DNA of 64,000 bases from an uncultured Verrucomicrobia subdivision 3 bacterium (GTDB lineage: Bacteria; Verrucomicrobiota; Verrucomicrobiia; Limisphaerales; UBA11358). A model generated the notes under the pieces. It did not search any database. It saw nothing but the letters and a program-made list of their open reading frames with translations, and was not told the DNA's origin. The stretch is taken from NCBI GenBank assembly GCA_903858275.1, contig CAIOIC010000062.1, positions 17,665 to 81,664 of the forward strand, read 5' to 3'. Positions within the stretch are counted from its first letter, which is position 1, and each line of letters opens with the position of its first letter. Positions 45,597-57,733 of this stretch are shown here, piece after piece. The position numbers and the translations under genes are program-made.

Positions 45597-45896
45597 CTAA
45601 CGAACGATTTCAAATCCCCGAAATTCATTTTTCGCGGGAAGCCAAGTTACCTGTTCTTCGGAGATAAATCCAGCAAGACCTGCGTCGAGTATGGCGGTGC
45701 GAAAATCCGCCAGTTCCGTGCGGCCCCCTTCGGCTATCAGCTCCACCCGGCCGTCGGGCAGGTTGCGGATGACGCCGGTGATTTCAAAGCCGGTGGCGAC
45801 GGTTTTGGCGGTGTAGCGGAAGCCGACGCCCTGGACCTTGCCGGAGTAAAGGACCGTCATCCGCTCGCGGGCGGGGTTGCTGGTTGGCGACGGCAT
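45597..45896 (-). CDS. Acylphosphatase
   Basis: 99 residues with the family signature GKVQGVGFRYT (about 19-29; catalytic Arg in GFR) and GVIRNLPDGRVELIAEG (catalytic Asn in RNLPDG). It hydrolyses acyl phosphates. First gene of the minus-strand unit acylphosphatase - phosphoesterase - GT9 - DUF1080. Divergent from pilM. Confidence 0.94.
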   Translation of the reverse strand: MPSPTSNPARERMTVLYSGKVQGVGFRYTAKTVATGFEITGVIRNLPDGRVELIAEGGRTELADFRTAILDAGLAGFISEEQVTWLPAKNEFRGFEIVR

Positions 45897-46060
45897 GACG
45901 GGATGAAGCCAAAGGCGCCGCGGGGATGCAATATTATTTGCTGAAAGTTAAATTATTTATGATTTGTATTTGACCGAGGCGGGAATTTGGCTTAATCCAT
46001 TCGCGCTGCCCTTGATGCGTGATTTTAAAATCGGTCGTGGGCAGCGATGTCGCATCCAAC

Positions 46061-47836
46061 ATGCTGAATACTAAATCATTTTTGACCATTGATTTCGGGG
46101 CGGGAAGCCTCAAGCTCGCGGAGTTTGAAGCCCATGAAACCGGTGGTTTGCAGCTCAAGAACTTTGTCATCCGGCCGCTCGGCTTGGAGGGTTCGCAGGA
46201 GGTCACGCGGGAAAAAACCATCTTGCTGGCTTTGCAGGAGGTCCTGGCCGAAAAAGCCATCACCGCCAAGAGCGTCAATGTCTGCGCCCCGGGCTTCCAT
46301 GTTTTCTCCAAGTTCGTCAAATTGCCGCCGGTGGACTCCGGCAAGGTGGAGCAGATCATCCAATACGAGGCGCAGCAGAACGTGCCGTTCCCGCTCTCGG
46401 AGGTGGTTTGGGATTATCAGATTCTTGGCTCGGCTCCCAGCGGCGAACTGGAGGTGCTGCTGGTCGCCATCAAGGCGGAAATCGTCGAGGGACTTTTTCG
46501 CGTGGTGGAGCAGGCCAAGCTGAACCTCCATTTGTGCGATGCTTCGCCCGCCGCCTTGTGCAACGCGTTCCGGTATAACTATGGCGAACTGGAGGACTGC
46601 ACGATGTTGCTGGACATCGGCGCCAAGACGAGCAGCCTCCTGTTTTTCGAAAAGGGAAAAGTCTTTTCCCGCAGCATCAATCTGGGCGCCAATACCATCA
46701 CTCAGGATTTTGCGAATGAGGCCAAGTTGAGTTTCAATGAGGCGGAAAGAATCAAGATGGCCGAGGGCTTTGTGAGCCTCGGTGGCGCTTACGAGGAGCC
46801 CGAGAACCCGCATCAGGCGGCCATTTCCAAGATTGCCCGCCAGTTCATGACCAAGCTGCACATTCAGATCAATCAGACGTTGCAGTTTTATCGCGGGCAG
46901 CACGGCGGGTCGCCGCCCCAAAGGTTGTTTCTCTCCGGCGGGGCTTCCATCATGCCTTATACCGCGCAGTTTTTTGCGGAAAAACTCAGTGTGCCCGTGG
47001 AGTATTTTAATCCTTTCCGCAACGTGCAGATCAACCCGGCGGTGAATCTGGAGGAATTGTCGCGCGTGGCCCATTCCTTTGGCGAAGTCGTTGGCCTCGG
47101 CTTGCGCAACATGGCCAATTGCCCGGTGGAAATGAATTTGATGCCGGAAAGCACGCTGTCCTGGCAATCCTTCAACCGGAAGAAACCGTATTTGGGGGCC
47201 AGTGTGTTTTTCATGCTCCTGGTGGCCTTCGCGGTGGGCTTGTTGTTTCAGAAGCTGGCCGCCAATAAAGAATCGGAAATTCTCCGGCTGGGGCCGGAAG
47301 TGCAGGAGAATAATAATAAGTCCCAGAAGTTTGACAAGGTCTACGGTAAATTGAAGAAGCAGCAGGGCGAAGCGGCGCAAATCGCGGCGTGGATGCAGCA
47401 GCGGTATTATTGGGCGGATTTTCTGGCCGAGATGCGCCGGGCGCTGCTTCGGTCCGAAGAGAACGTTCGGACGAAGTTTTCCCAAAAAAATCCCAGTATT
47501 GAAGCCGGTATCTGGATTGAGCAGATGACCGTGTCTTCCGCCTCGACGGCCGCGGTCGGCGGACAGCCGTCGGAGGCTCCGGCCGCTCCCGAACCGCCGG
47601 CCAAAAGTTCCAAAGGGACGATTACCCTGGTTTGTCGGGCGGTGGATTTGACCAAGGTGAGCGGGGATGCGGATGCGAGCACCAGCATTGCTTCCGCCGC
47701 CGCGAGCGCCATAAAAAGCTCTCCCATGGTGGATCCCAATGCGACCGCCCTTATCGGTCAGGCGACGCCGGATGAATCAAACAACACCTTCACGTTTACG
47801 GTAAACGTGGCGCTGCTCAACCCGCCGACTTTTTGA
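46061..47836 (+). CDS. pilM: PilM-like actin-fold protein fused to a PilN-like membrane part
   Basis: 591 residues from ATG at 46061 (MLNTKSFLTIDFGAGSLKLAEF). Residues 1-360 are a PilM/FtsA-like ATPase fold (IDFGAGS; LLDIGAKTSSLLFF; LFLSGGASIMPY). A transmembrane helix follows (about 387-410, YLGASVFFMLLVAFAVGLLF), then a periplasmic coiled coil and a Pro/Ala-rich domain. PilM and PilN are separate in Pseudomonas; here they are one chain. It is the counterpart of Akkermansia Amuc_1101 by position and first of a four-gene operon. It would connect cytoplasmic assembly factors with the periplasmic platform. Confidence 0.85.
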   Translation: MLNTKSFLTIDFGAGSLKLAEFEAHETGGLQLKNFVIRPLGLEGSQEVTREKTILLALQEVLAEKAITAKSVNVCAPGFHVFSKFVKLPPVDSGKVEQIIQYEAQQNVPFPLSEVVWDYQILGSAPSGELEVLLVAIKAEIVEGLFRVVEQAKLNLHLCDASPAALCNAFRYNYGELEDCTMLLDIGAKTSSLLFFEKGKVFSRSINLGANTITQDFANEAKLSFNEAERIKMAEGFVSLGGAYEEPENPHQAAISKIARQFMTKLHIQINQTLQFYRGQHGGSPPQRLFLSGGASIMPYTAQFFAEKLSVPVEYFNPFRNVQINPAVNLEELSRVAHSFGEVVGLGLRNMANCPVEMNLMPESTLSWQSFNRKKPYLGASVFFMLLVAFAVGLLFQKLAANKESEILRLGPEVQENNNKSQKFDKVYGKLKKQQGEAAQIAAWMQQRYYWADFLAEMRRALLRSEENVRTKFSQKNPSIEAGIWIEQMTVSSASTAAVGGQPSEAPAAPEPPAKSSKGTITLVCRAVDLTKVSGDADASTSIASAAASAIKSSPMVDPNATALIGQATPDESNNTFTFTVNVALLNPPTF

Positions 47837-47837
47837 T

Positions 47838-48779
47838 ATGAGTTGGATCAAACGAAATTTATTTTTTGCGCTGGGGGGGATCCTCGCTCTGGGTTTGCTC
47901 GGGGTGGCGGGTTTTTATACTTACAAAAGCTGGTCGCGAAACAATGACGCAAAACAGAAGCTTAGCGAGATCTATGGCACGCTGCAGAGTCTGGCCCAGA
48001 AAACTCCCGCGCCGGGCAATGAGGAAATCAACAACACTGCCATCGCCGCCCGGCAGGAGCAGCAGTTGCGGGAATGGATTTCCGCGGCGCAGTCGTATTA
48101 TAAGCCGGTTCCGGCTCTGGCCTCGGGCATCAACACGAGCGAGGCGTTTGTGGGGCTGTTGCAGCGGACCATTGACCAGTTGCAGCGCGAGGCGAAGGAT
48201 GCCGGGGTGCTGCTGCCCCCCAAATATTACTTCTCGTTTGCCGCGCAAAAGGGAAATTTTGATTTGGCGACTAATAGTCTGGATGCCTTGGCTGCGCAGC
48301 TGGCTGAGGTGAAGTCCGTGGTGGAAATTCTTTTTGCCGCGCATGTCAATGCGCTCGACGGGGTGCAGCGCAGCCGGGTTGCGACCAGTGATGCGGCGGG
48401 CTCCGGCTCCGATTTTACCGAGCTGCAGCCGGTTGTGAATGATATGGCGGTCATTGCTCCCTACACCGTTACGTTCCGCTGTTTTTCGCTGGAGCTGTCC
48501 CGGGTGATCGCCGGTTTTGCTGCCGCGTCCAATGCCTTCATTGTAAAATCCGTCATCGTCCAGCCGGCCGGTGTGGCGACCGCTGCCGCGGGCGCGCTGG
48601 AAGGCGCTTCCGCCCCCGCGCCCGGGATGCCGCCGGCGGATGGGCCGCCCGCGGAAACGCCCGTTGTGGCGGTGGCGCCGCCGGTTTCTACGCGGGGTGG
48701 ACTGAAGATTGTTTTGAAGGAGCAATTGCTCCGGGTCACGATGGATGTGAAGCTGGTGAAACTGCTGCCCAAGAGTTAA
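47838..48779 (+). CDS. Amuc_1100-like periplasmic/inner-membrane pilus-platform protein
   Basis: 313 residues. An N-terminal membrane helix (about 7-27, LFFALGGILALGLLGVAGFY), a coiled coil (about 35-130), then a ferredoxin-like part (YTVTFRCFSLELSRVIAGF) and a Pro/Ala-rich segment before a last strand (LLRVTMDVKLVKLLPKS). Order, length and neighbours match Amuc_1100 of Akkermansia muciniphila, which resembles PilO/GspM-type platform proteins and signals to host TLR2. Sequence identity looks low; the call rests on architecture and synteny. It starts 1 base after the pilM stop. Confidence 0.72.
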   Translation: MSWIKRNLFFALGGILALGLLGVAGFYTYKSWSRNNDAKQKLSEIYGTLQSLAQKTPAPGNEEINNTAIAARQEQQLREWISAAQSYYKPVPALASGINTSEAFVGLLQRTIDQLQREAKDAGVLLPPKYYFSFAAQKGNFDLATNSLDALAAQLAEVKSVVEILFAAHVNALDGVQRSRVATSDAAGSGSDFTELQPVVNDMAVIAPYTVTFRCFSLELSRVIAGFAAASNAFIVKSVIVQPAGVATAAAGALEGASAPAPGMPPADGPPAETPVVAVAPPVSTRGGLKIVLKEQLLRVTMDVKLVKLLPKS

Positions 48780-48780
48780 G

Positions 48781-49569
48781 ATGGACTTTCTCAAAAAAAA
48801 CTACGAAAAGCTGTTGCTCGGCCTCGTGCTGGCCGGGTTGATTGGCGTGCTGGCGTTCATGACGTTTTACATTTCCGGAGATAAGGCGGAGATGGAGCAG
48901 ACGAGCAAAAATTTGGTGAATCCCCCGGTCAAACCTTTGCCCGCTTTGGATTTGACGGTTCAAAGCAATGTGGTGGCGCGTTTGCAGACCTCCGTCAATC
49001 TGGATTTGGAAGCCAATCACAAATTGTTTAATCCGCTGGAATGGCAGTTGGGTATGGATGGCAATCTGATCAAGGCGGTCACCAAGACCGGGCTGAAGGT
49101 GGTGGGGGTTTCCAAAATCACTCCCTTGTTCTTGAATATTACCTTTGACTCGGTGATTACCAACACCACCGGCGCGCTCTATGTCATCGGCGTGGAAAGG
49201 CAGGCCGCGCCGCTGCCTTACAAGCGTCGTAAGCAGCCCTATTATATTTCGCTGGGCGACAAGCCCAACGATACCTTTGCCTTGGTTGAGGTAAAGGGGG
49301 TTCCCGAAAATCCCGATTCATTGTCGCTCAAGTTGCTGGACACCGGCGACGTGGTTTCGGTTTTGCGGGCCAAACCGTTTAGTCGTGTGGATGGCTATCT
49401 GGCGGATTTTCGCTACGACCCGGAGAAAAAAGTCTTCAACGCCCGGCGCAAGAACGACAAGGTGTCTTTTGGCGGAGGGGATTATACGGTGTTTGATGTC
49501 AACCAGAATGAGCTGATTCTGTCCGATCAATCCAACCAGAAAAAAACTTCATTGCCTTATAAGCCCTGA
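48781..49569 (+). CDS. Amuc_1099-like / PilP-like pilus-platform protein
   Basis: 262 residues with one N-terminal helix (about 10-31, KLLLGLVLAGLIGVLAFMTFYI) and a periplasmic beta-rich region; the C-terminal part (GGGDYTVFDVNQNELILSDQSNQKKTSLPY) could be a homology-region-like domain that touches the secretin. No named family is certain. By position it matches Amuc_1099, between the Amuc_1100-like gene (1 base upstream) and the secretin (63 bases downstream). Confidence 0.6.
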   Translation: MDFLKKNYEKLLLGLVLAGLIGVLAFMTFYISGDKAEMEQTSKNLVNPPVKPLPALDLTVQSNVVARLQTSVNLDLEANHKLFNPLEWQLGMDGNLIKAVTKTGLKVVGVSKITPLFLNITFDSVITNTTGALYVIGVERQAAPLPYKRRKQPYYISLGDKPNDTFALVEVKGVPENPDSLSLKLLDTGDVVSVLRAKPFSRVDGYLADFRYDPEKKVFNARRKNDKVSFGGGDYTVFDVNQNELILSDQSNQKKTSLPYKP

Positions 49570-49632
49570 CCGATAACAATATCTTCATTCACATTAACTG
49601 TACATATTGATTGCCTCGAACCTGATTTTGCC

Positions 49633-52331
<2,699 letters not shown>

Positions 52332-52335
<4 letters not shown>

Positions 52336-53213
52336 TCCGGCTGCTGATTGTTGATGGTCACGCCTACGCCTATCGGGCGTTTCACGCCATCCGCGAGTTG
52401 AGCGGGCCGTCCGGTCAGCCCGTCAACGCCATCTACGGCTTTGTTAAAATGCTCCAAAAAATGCGGCTGGCGCTGGCGCCATCGCATCTGATTGTCGTTT
52501 GGGATGGGGGTCTTGATGCCGGGCGCCTGGCCGCCCATCCCGAATATAAATCCCATCGCCCGGAAATGCCGGAGGGCTTGCGTCCGCAATTGGACGAGCT
52601 GGTTCACTATCTGTCCGCTGTGGGCATCGCCGGTTATCGCGGCGACGGCATTGAGGCGGATGATTACATTGCCTGTCTGGCGCGCCGGACGGCGGCGGCG
52701 GGGCATGAAGTGGTGATTGCCAGCTCGGACAAGGATTTCATGCAGTTGGTCACGCCGCAAATTGGTCTCTTCAATCCCAACGACAAGACCGGAGCGGTTT
52801 GGTCCCGCGACCAGGTGGTGGCCAAAACCGGCGTTGAGCCGGACCAGGTGGTTGACTGGCTGGCGCTCATCGGCGACGCGGTGGATAATATTCCCGGCGT
52901 GCCCGGCGTGGGACCCAAAACCGCCACCGAACTCCTGAAACAATTTGGTTCCGCCGCCGCCTTGTTGGCGCGGCTGGACGAGGTGAAGTCGGAAAAAATG
53001 CGGTCGGCTCTGCGGGGTTCTGCTGAAATCGTGCGGCGAAATTTGGAACTGGTTCGGCTCTGCGAAGTGCCGTGCGATTATTCTCTGGAGTCGCTGCTGG
53101 CGAAACCGGCGGACCAGGACCGGTTGCGCGGGTTGTTTCAGCGCTGGGGGTTCAAGGGGATGCTGGCGGAACTCGAAGCCGAACCGATGGAACGGCAGGC
53201 AGAATTGATTTGA
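52332..53213 (+). CDS. Stand-alone 5'-3' exonuclease (Pol I N-terminal type)
   Basis: 293 residues, matching the 5'-nuclease domain of DNA polymerase I without the polymerase. Metal-site motifs are LLIVDGHAYAYRAFHA, DGIEADDYIA, SSDKDFMQLV and GDAVDNIPGVPGVGPKTA (helix-hairpin-helix). It would remove RNA primers and flaps. The GTG start overlaps the secretin stop (GTGA), so it is translationally coupled to a pilus gene, an odd pairing. Whether a full polA exists elsewhere cannot be seen here. Confidence 0.92.
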
Positions 53214-53219
53214 AGTGCC

Positions 53220-53819
53220 ATGAGACTCTTCGGCTTAACTGGCGGCATCGGGATGGGGAAAACTACCGCTGCCGATTTTTTTCAACGACTCGGGGTGCGC
53301 GTCCTGGACACGGATGAGATTGCCCGCGAGCTCGTCCAGCTTGGACAGCCGGCGCTGGTGGAGATCCGGCGGCATTTCGGTTCAGTTGTTTTCTCTGCCC
53401 CCGGTGAATTAAACCGCGCCGCACTGGCCCGTGTGGTTTTCGCGAGCGAATCCGAGCGGAAAAAACTCGAGGCGATTTTACACCCGCGCATTCGTGAAGC
53501 TTGGTCGGCGCAAGTTGAAACTTGGCGGAACGAAGGCTGTCCGCAGGCGCTGGTCGTGATTCCACTGTTGTTCGAGACGCAGGCGGAAAATCATTTTAAC
53601 CGGATCATCTGCGTCGCTTGCTCCGCGGCTTCCCAGCACGACCGCTTGCTTCAGCGCGGCTGGACGCCGGAACAAATTCGGCAGCGCCTCGCCGCCCAGC
53701 TTCCCGTGGAGCAAAAAATCGCCCGTTCGCATTTCGTGATTTGGACGGAAGGGGCGCTGGCCGTCTGCTCTCGTCAGGTGAAAAGTATTTTGATAAATCG
53801 GACGAAAATGGCCGCGTGA
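53220..53819 (+). CDS. coaE: Dephospho-CoA kinase
   Basis: 199 residues, last step of coenzyme A synthesis. P-loop GGIGMGKTT (8-16), then VLDTDEIARELV (substrate-binding Asp) and HPRIREAW. The length is standard. It starts 6 bases after the 5'-nuclease stop; coaE next to a 5'-nuclease or polA is a common bacterial pairing. Confidence 0.95.
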   Translation: MRLFGLTGGIGMGKTTAADFFQRLGVRVLDTDEIARELVQLGQPALVEIRRHFGSVVFSAPGELNRAALARVVFASESERKKLEAILHPRIREAWSAQVETWRNEGCPQALVVIPLLFETQAENHFNRIICVACSAASQHDRLLQRGWTPEQIRQRLAAQLPVEQKIARSHFVIWTEGALAVCSRQVKSILINRTKMAA

Positions 53820-53886
53820 CCCCGCCCATTCCCGTCCCTATCTTTGCTGTGCCATTTTTCGAACGGGTCTGCTAGACTTTCTCGGC

Positions 53887-56085
53887 ATGATTCTCACTCC
53901 CGACGAGCTTCGCAGTCTGGTTGAACTGACCCATCAGTCGCCGCATACCCTGCTCGGGATGCACCCGCTCGGCGACCAGTCCGGTGTCGTCGTCCGCGCG
54001 TTTTTACCCGACGCCCAAAGCGTGGCGGTTCAGCCCGTGCATGAAAAGAAAAAGCCCGCGTTTGCGCTGGAGCGGATTCCTGACACCGACATCTTTGAAG
54101 GCATAACGCAGGCGGCTAGTGCGGTTTACGCCTACGACCTCGTCATCACCAATCATCAGGGCCAAGTGCGCCGCACCCGCGATGCGTTTTCCTTTCTGCC
54201 CACGCTCGGCGAATCCGACTTGTTTCTCTTTGGCAAGGGCGACGAGCGGAAAATCTACGAAAAGCTCGGCGCCCAGCTGCGCACCATCGATGGTGTTCCC
54301 GGCACCAGCTTCGCCGTCTGGGCGCCGAATGCGCAGCGCGTCAGCGTGGTCGGCGACTTCAATGGCTGGGACGGGCGGTTTCATCCGTTGCGCTTGCTCG
54401 GCGCCTCCGGCGTTTGGGAAATCTTCATCCCCGGCGTGGGGCAGGGTGCGCATTACAAATTTGAAATCCGTGACGCGCACGGTCACGTCAAGCTGAACAC
54501 GGATCCGTTCGGGTTCTTTTTTGAAGTCGCGCCGAAGCAGGCGGCGATCGTCTGGGAGACGAGGGGCTTCAAGTGGACGGATGCCGCGTGGCTGAAAAAA
54601 CGCCGCGAGCGCGATGCGCTCCGCTCGCCGATGAGCGTCTATGAGATGCACGTCGGCTCGTGGCAGAAAAAGACCGCCACGGAATCGTGGAGCTACCGCG
54701 AACTCGCCCAGCCGCTCGTCGAATACGTCACCCGCCTCGGCTTCACCCACGTCGAATTCATGCCCGTCGCGGAACACGCGTATTACCCTTCTTGGGGTTA
54801 TCAGGTCACGGGCTTTTACGCGCCGACGAGCCGCTTCGGCACGCCGGAGGATTTTCAATTCCTCGTCAACGCGCTGCACGCGGCTGGCATCGGTGTCATT
54901 GTGGACTGGGTGCCGGCGCATTTCCCGCGCGATACGTGGGCGCTCGCCAGATTCGATGGCACGGCGTTGTTCGAGCACGAGGACCCGCGCAAGGGCGCGC
55001 ATCAGGACTGGGGCACTTTGATTTTTAATTTTGGCCGAAACGAGGTTTCTAACTTTCTCGTCGCCAATGCGTTGTTCTGGTGCGAGCGCTTTCACATTGA
55101 CGGTCTGCGCGTGGACGCCGTCGCCTCGATGCTCTACCTGGATTATTCGCGCAAGGCCGGCGAATGGATCCCGAACCAATTCGGCGGGCGGGAAAACCTT
55201 GAAGCGATCGAGTTCCTGAAAAAATTCAATCACATCACTCATACGGAATTTCCCGGCGTCATGACCATCGCCGAGGAATCCACCGCCTGGCCGCAGGTCA
55301 CGCGGCCGCCCTACCTCGGTGGCCTGGGCTTTTCCTTCAAATGGAACATGGGCTGGATGCACGACACGCTTGGCTATTTCAAGCACGAGCCCGTTCACCG
55401 CAAATATCATCAGAACGACCTGACGTTCGCGATGCTCTATCATCATAATGAGAATTTTGTGCTGCCGCTCTCCCACGATGAAGTCGTTCACGGCAAAGGC
55501 TCGCTGATCGGGCGGATGCCCGGCGATGACTGGCAGAAATTCGCCAGCCTCCGCTCCCTGCTGGCGTATCAATGGCTGTTCCCCGGTAAAAAAATGTTGT
55601 TCATGGGCGGCGAGCTGGGTCAGCGCGCCGAGTGGAACGAAAATGCCCAGCTCGACTGGTGGTTGCTGGACGCCGGCCCGTTCCATCGCGGGGCGCAGCG
55701 GTTCGTCGGGGACTTGAACAAACTTTATGCCGCTTCGCCCGCGCTCTGGCAGGCGGATTACGACCACGCCGGCTTCAGTTGGATTGATTGCAACGACCGT
55801 GAAAATAGTGTGCTGTCATTTTTGCGCCAGACGGCGGATGGCCGGAATCAAACCGTCGTCATTTTGAACCTCACGCCCGTGCCGCGTCCCGGCTATCGCG
55901 TCGGCGTGCCGCGCGCGGGCCGGTGGCGGGAGGCTTTGAACAGCGATGCCGGTATTTACGCCGGCAGCAACGCCGGCAATTACGGCGGTGTCACGACCCG
56001 GCCGATTCCCGCCCACGGCCACCCGCAGTCGGCGGAGTTTTTCCTGCCGCCGCTGAGCGTGGTGGTGTTCCAGGCGGAAGCCTGA
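53887..56085 (+). CDS. glgB: 1,4-alpha-glucan branching enzyme
   Basis: 732 residues, GH13 branching enzyme of glycogen synthesis. Domains: N1/N2 carbohydrate-binding modules (about 1-225; FAVWAPNAQRVSVVGDFNGWDG), the catalytic barrel and a C-terminal beta domain. Catalytic residues are Asp410 (GLRVDAVASMLYLDY), Glu463 (TIAEEST) and Asp531 (LSHDEVVHGKGS), each five residues higher than in E. coli GlgB. No other glg gene is in the window. About 67 bases separate it from coaE. Confidence 0.96.
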   Translation: MILTPDELRSLVELTHQSPHTLLGMHPLGDQSGVVVRAFLPDAQSVAVQPVHEKKKPAFALERIPDTDIFEGITQAASAVYAYDLVITNHQGQVRRTRDAFSFLPTLGESDLFLFGKGDERKIYEKLGAQLRTIDGVPGTSFAVWAPNAQRVSVVGDFNGWDGRFHPLRLLGASGVWEIFIPGVGQGAHYKFEIRDAHGHVKLNTDPFGFFFEVAPKQAAIVWETRGFKWTDAAWLKKRRERDALRSPMSVYEMHVGSWQKKTATESWSYRELAQPLVEYVTRLGFTHVEFMPVAEHAYYPSWGYQVTGFYAPTSRFGTPEDFQFLVNALHAAGIGVIVDWVPAHFPRDTWALARFDGTALFEHEDPRKGAHQDWGTLIFNFGRNEVSNFLVANALFWCERFHIDGLRVDAVASMLYLDYSRKAGEWIPNQFGGRENLEAIEFLKKFNHITHTEFPGVMTIAEESTAWPQVTRPPYLGGLGFSFKWNMGWMHDTLGYFKHEPVHRKYHQNDLTFAMLYHHNENFVLPLSHDEVVHGKGSLIGRMPGDDWQKFASLRSLLAYQWLFPGKKMLFMGGELGQRAEWNENAQLDWWLLDAGPFHRGAQRFVGDLNKLYAASPALWQADYDHAGFSWIDCNDRENSVLSFLRQTADGRNQTVVILNLTPVPRPGYRVGVPRAGRWREALNSDAGIYAGSNAGNYGGVTTRPIPAHGHPQSAEFFLPPLSVVVFQAEA

Positions 56086-56127
56086 TGGTTTGGCTGGCTG
56101 GAATTTTTACGGCCCCGGATGCCCTTG

Positions 56128-56198
56128 GATGAAACACGGATTTTGAGTGAGTCGAAACTTTGAATCTGTGTTTCATCTGTGCCATCTGTGGCTTAGCT
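56128..56198. repeat. CATCTGTG-type 9/10-base repeat between glgB and xth
   Basis: An AAACACGGATT unit and three copies built on ATCTGTG (AATCTGTG, CATCTGTGC, CATCTGTGG) precede xth. The same words occur at 58066-58093. Confidence 0.75.
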
Positions 56199-56220
56199 TG
56201 ATGATCATATTGCCTCGCGT

Positions 56221-56973
56221 ATGAAACTGATTTCCTGGAACGTCAACGGCCTGCGCGCCGTGCTGAAGAAGAACTTTTTGGAATTTCTCGACACGGAAAA
56301 GCCGGACATCCTCTGTTTGCAGGAGACCAAATGCACGCCGGATCAAGTCGAGCAGCTTTGGCCACAGACTTACACGACTTACTGGAATTGCGCGGAGAAG
56401 AAGGGTTATTCCGGCACCGCCATTTTTACCAGGGAACGCCCGCTCAAAGTCACACCCCATCTCGGTATCGTGGAACACGACCGGGAAGGCCGCGTGCTGA
56501 CTGCCGAATACCAAGAGTTCTTCCTCGTCAATGTTTACACGCCGAATTCAAAACGCGAACTGGAGCGCCTGCCCTACCGCCAGGTTTGGGACAAAGATTT
56601 TCTCGCCTACCTCAAAAAATTGGAAAAGAAAAAGCCCGTCATTTTCTGTGGCGATCTGAACGTGGCGCACACGGAGATTGACCTCGCCAATCCCAAGGCG
56701 AATGTCCGCAACCACGGCTTCACTGTTGAGGAGCGCAACGGTTTCACCGCCTTCGTGAATGCCGGGTTCGTGGATACCTTTCGCGAATTCGAGCCGGGCG
56801 GGCGACATTACACCTGGTGGAGTCCGATGTCCGGCGCGCGCTCGCGGAACGTCGGCTGGCGCATTGATTACTTTCTCCTCTCCTCATCGCTGCGCCCGCG
56901 TTTGCAGCAGGCATTCATCCGCCCCGCCGTGCTGGCCAGCGACCATTGCCCGGTGGGGATTGAAATTGGCTGA
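56221..56973 (+). CDS. xth: Exodeoxyribonuclease III
   Basis: 250 residues of the EEP family: MKLISWNVNGLRAVLKKNFLEFL, then DILCLQETKC (metal-binding Glu), FCGDLNVAHTEIDLANPK, WWSPMSGARSRNVGWRIDYFL, and the catalytic SDHCPVGIEI near the end. It cuts abasic sites and degrades 3' ends in base excision repair, and complements MutM in this window. The start is standard; the upstream leader is repeat sequence. Confidence 0.96.
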   Translation: MKLISWNVNGLRAVLKKNFLEFLDTEKPDILCLQETKCTPDQVEQLWPQTYTTYWNCAEKKGYSGTAIFTRERPLKVTPHLGIVEHDREGRVLTAEYQEFFLVNVYTPNSKRELERLPYRQVWDKDFLAYLKKLEKKKPVIFCGDLNVAHTEIDLANPKANVRNHGFTVEERNGFTAFVNAGFVDTFREFEPGGRHYTWWSPMSGARSRNVGWRIDYFLLSSSLRPRLQQAFIRPAVLASDHCPVGIEIG

Positions 56974-57292
56974 TGCTTTGAGAAAGGATGGCGGCGGGAT
57001 ATCTGGCGGGGTGCCCCCCTCATCCGGCCTGCGGCCACCTTCCCCAAGAGGGGCAGGGTCGGGATGAGATTTCTTCCAACCAAGGTTCGCGCTTTGATTC
57101 ATTGAACCAACCGTTGCATTCAAATGCCAGGACGTAGGGAGCGTTTCCCCCTCTCCGCGTCGGCGGAGTCGGCGGAGCCGATGGGGAGAGGGCCGGGGTG
57201 AGGTGCGCGTCCCTCCAGCTTGGAGTTCATGGGCAGGGCGCTCGCCGTCAGTGGGGCGGCGAATTCAAAGTTTCTGCCGGGCAATTATCTGA
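56974..57292. repeat. Spacer with palindromic dispersed repeats, xth - hemerythrin
   Basis: No gene. 57013-57062 carries a CCCCCCTCATCC...GGGGCAGGGTC element. 57147-57203 carries CCCCCTCTCCGCG with its partner GGGGAGAGGGCC then GGGGTGAGGTG. Both belong to the hairpin family also seen at 61049-61088 and 63634-63678. Confidence 0.75.
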
Positions 57293-57733
57293 CTACTTTG
57301 AAACCTGCCGCCGTTGGAGCCATTGTTCCCCCAGTTCACTCAAGGTCTTGGCCTTGAGAATCCGTTCGGCGAGCGGAAACACGATGCGTTCTTCCTTGTC
57401 GAAATGCTTGCGCGAGGCGGCGATGGCGTTCAGTAGGATTTTCTTTGCCTCTTTGAGCGTCCGCGCCTTCTGCACTTTGGCGAGCGCCGCCTCGATGTGC
57501 TCGTGCTCGGCGTGAAAGGTTTCCTGCTGGCCCATCTGGTCGAAATAGGGTTCCAGCGGCTCGATGAACAAATCGTCTTCCGCCTTCGAATGGGGACCGT
57601 GCAGTTTCTCTACGAGGCTCGCCAGGCCTTTCACCTCGGCCAGCGTTCTGGCGCGAGGCACCGCCGTTTCGAGGTGGTCAAAGAGATTGTGGAACACCGC
57701 GTGTTCCGCCCGCAAAACATCTGTGATTTTCAT
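57293..57733 (-). CDS. Hemerythrin-domain protein
   Basis: 146 residues from 57733 (MKITDVLRAEHAVFHNLFDHLE). Histidine/carboxylate ligands of the four-helix di-iron bundle are visible in EHAVFHNLF, LHGPHSKAEDDLF, FHAEHEHIEAAL and SRKHFDKEERIVFPLAE. Related proteins bind oxygen or sense it, or repair iron-sulfur centres. It stands alone between repeat-filled spacers, so no partner is suggested. A longer N-terminal reading to 57799 lacks support. Confidence 0.88.
   Translation of the reverse strand: MKITDVLRAEHAVFHNLFDHLETAVPRARTLAEVKGLASLVEKLHGPHSKAEDDLFIEPLEPYFDQMGQQETFHAEHEHIEAALAKVQKARTLKEAKKILLNAIAASRKHFDKEERIVFPLAERILKAKTLSELGEQWLQRRQVSK

Noticed and set aside
44801..45628. Upstream extension of the GT9 frame to 623 codons
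   Set aside because: The extension overlaps the metallophosphoesterase gene in another frame and lacks GT9 features; the protein family begins at the TTG at 44800.
46076..47485. 469-codon frame antisense to pilM
   Set aside because: Composition of an antisense shadow and complete overlap with a conserved gene.
54004..55767. 587-codon frame antisense to glgB
   Set aside because: Shadow of a GC-rich conserved gene; no motif, no start context.
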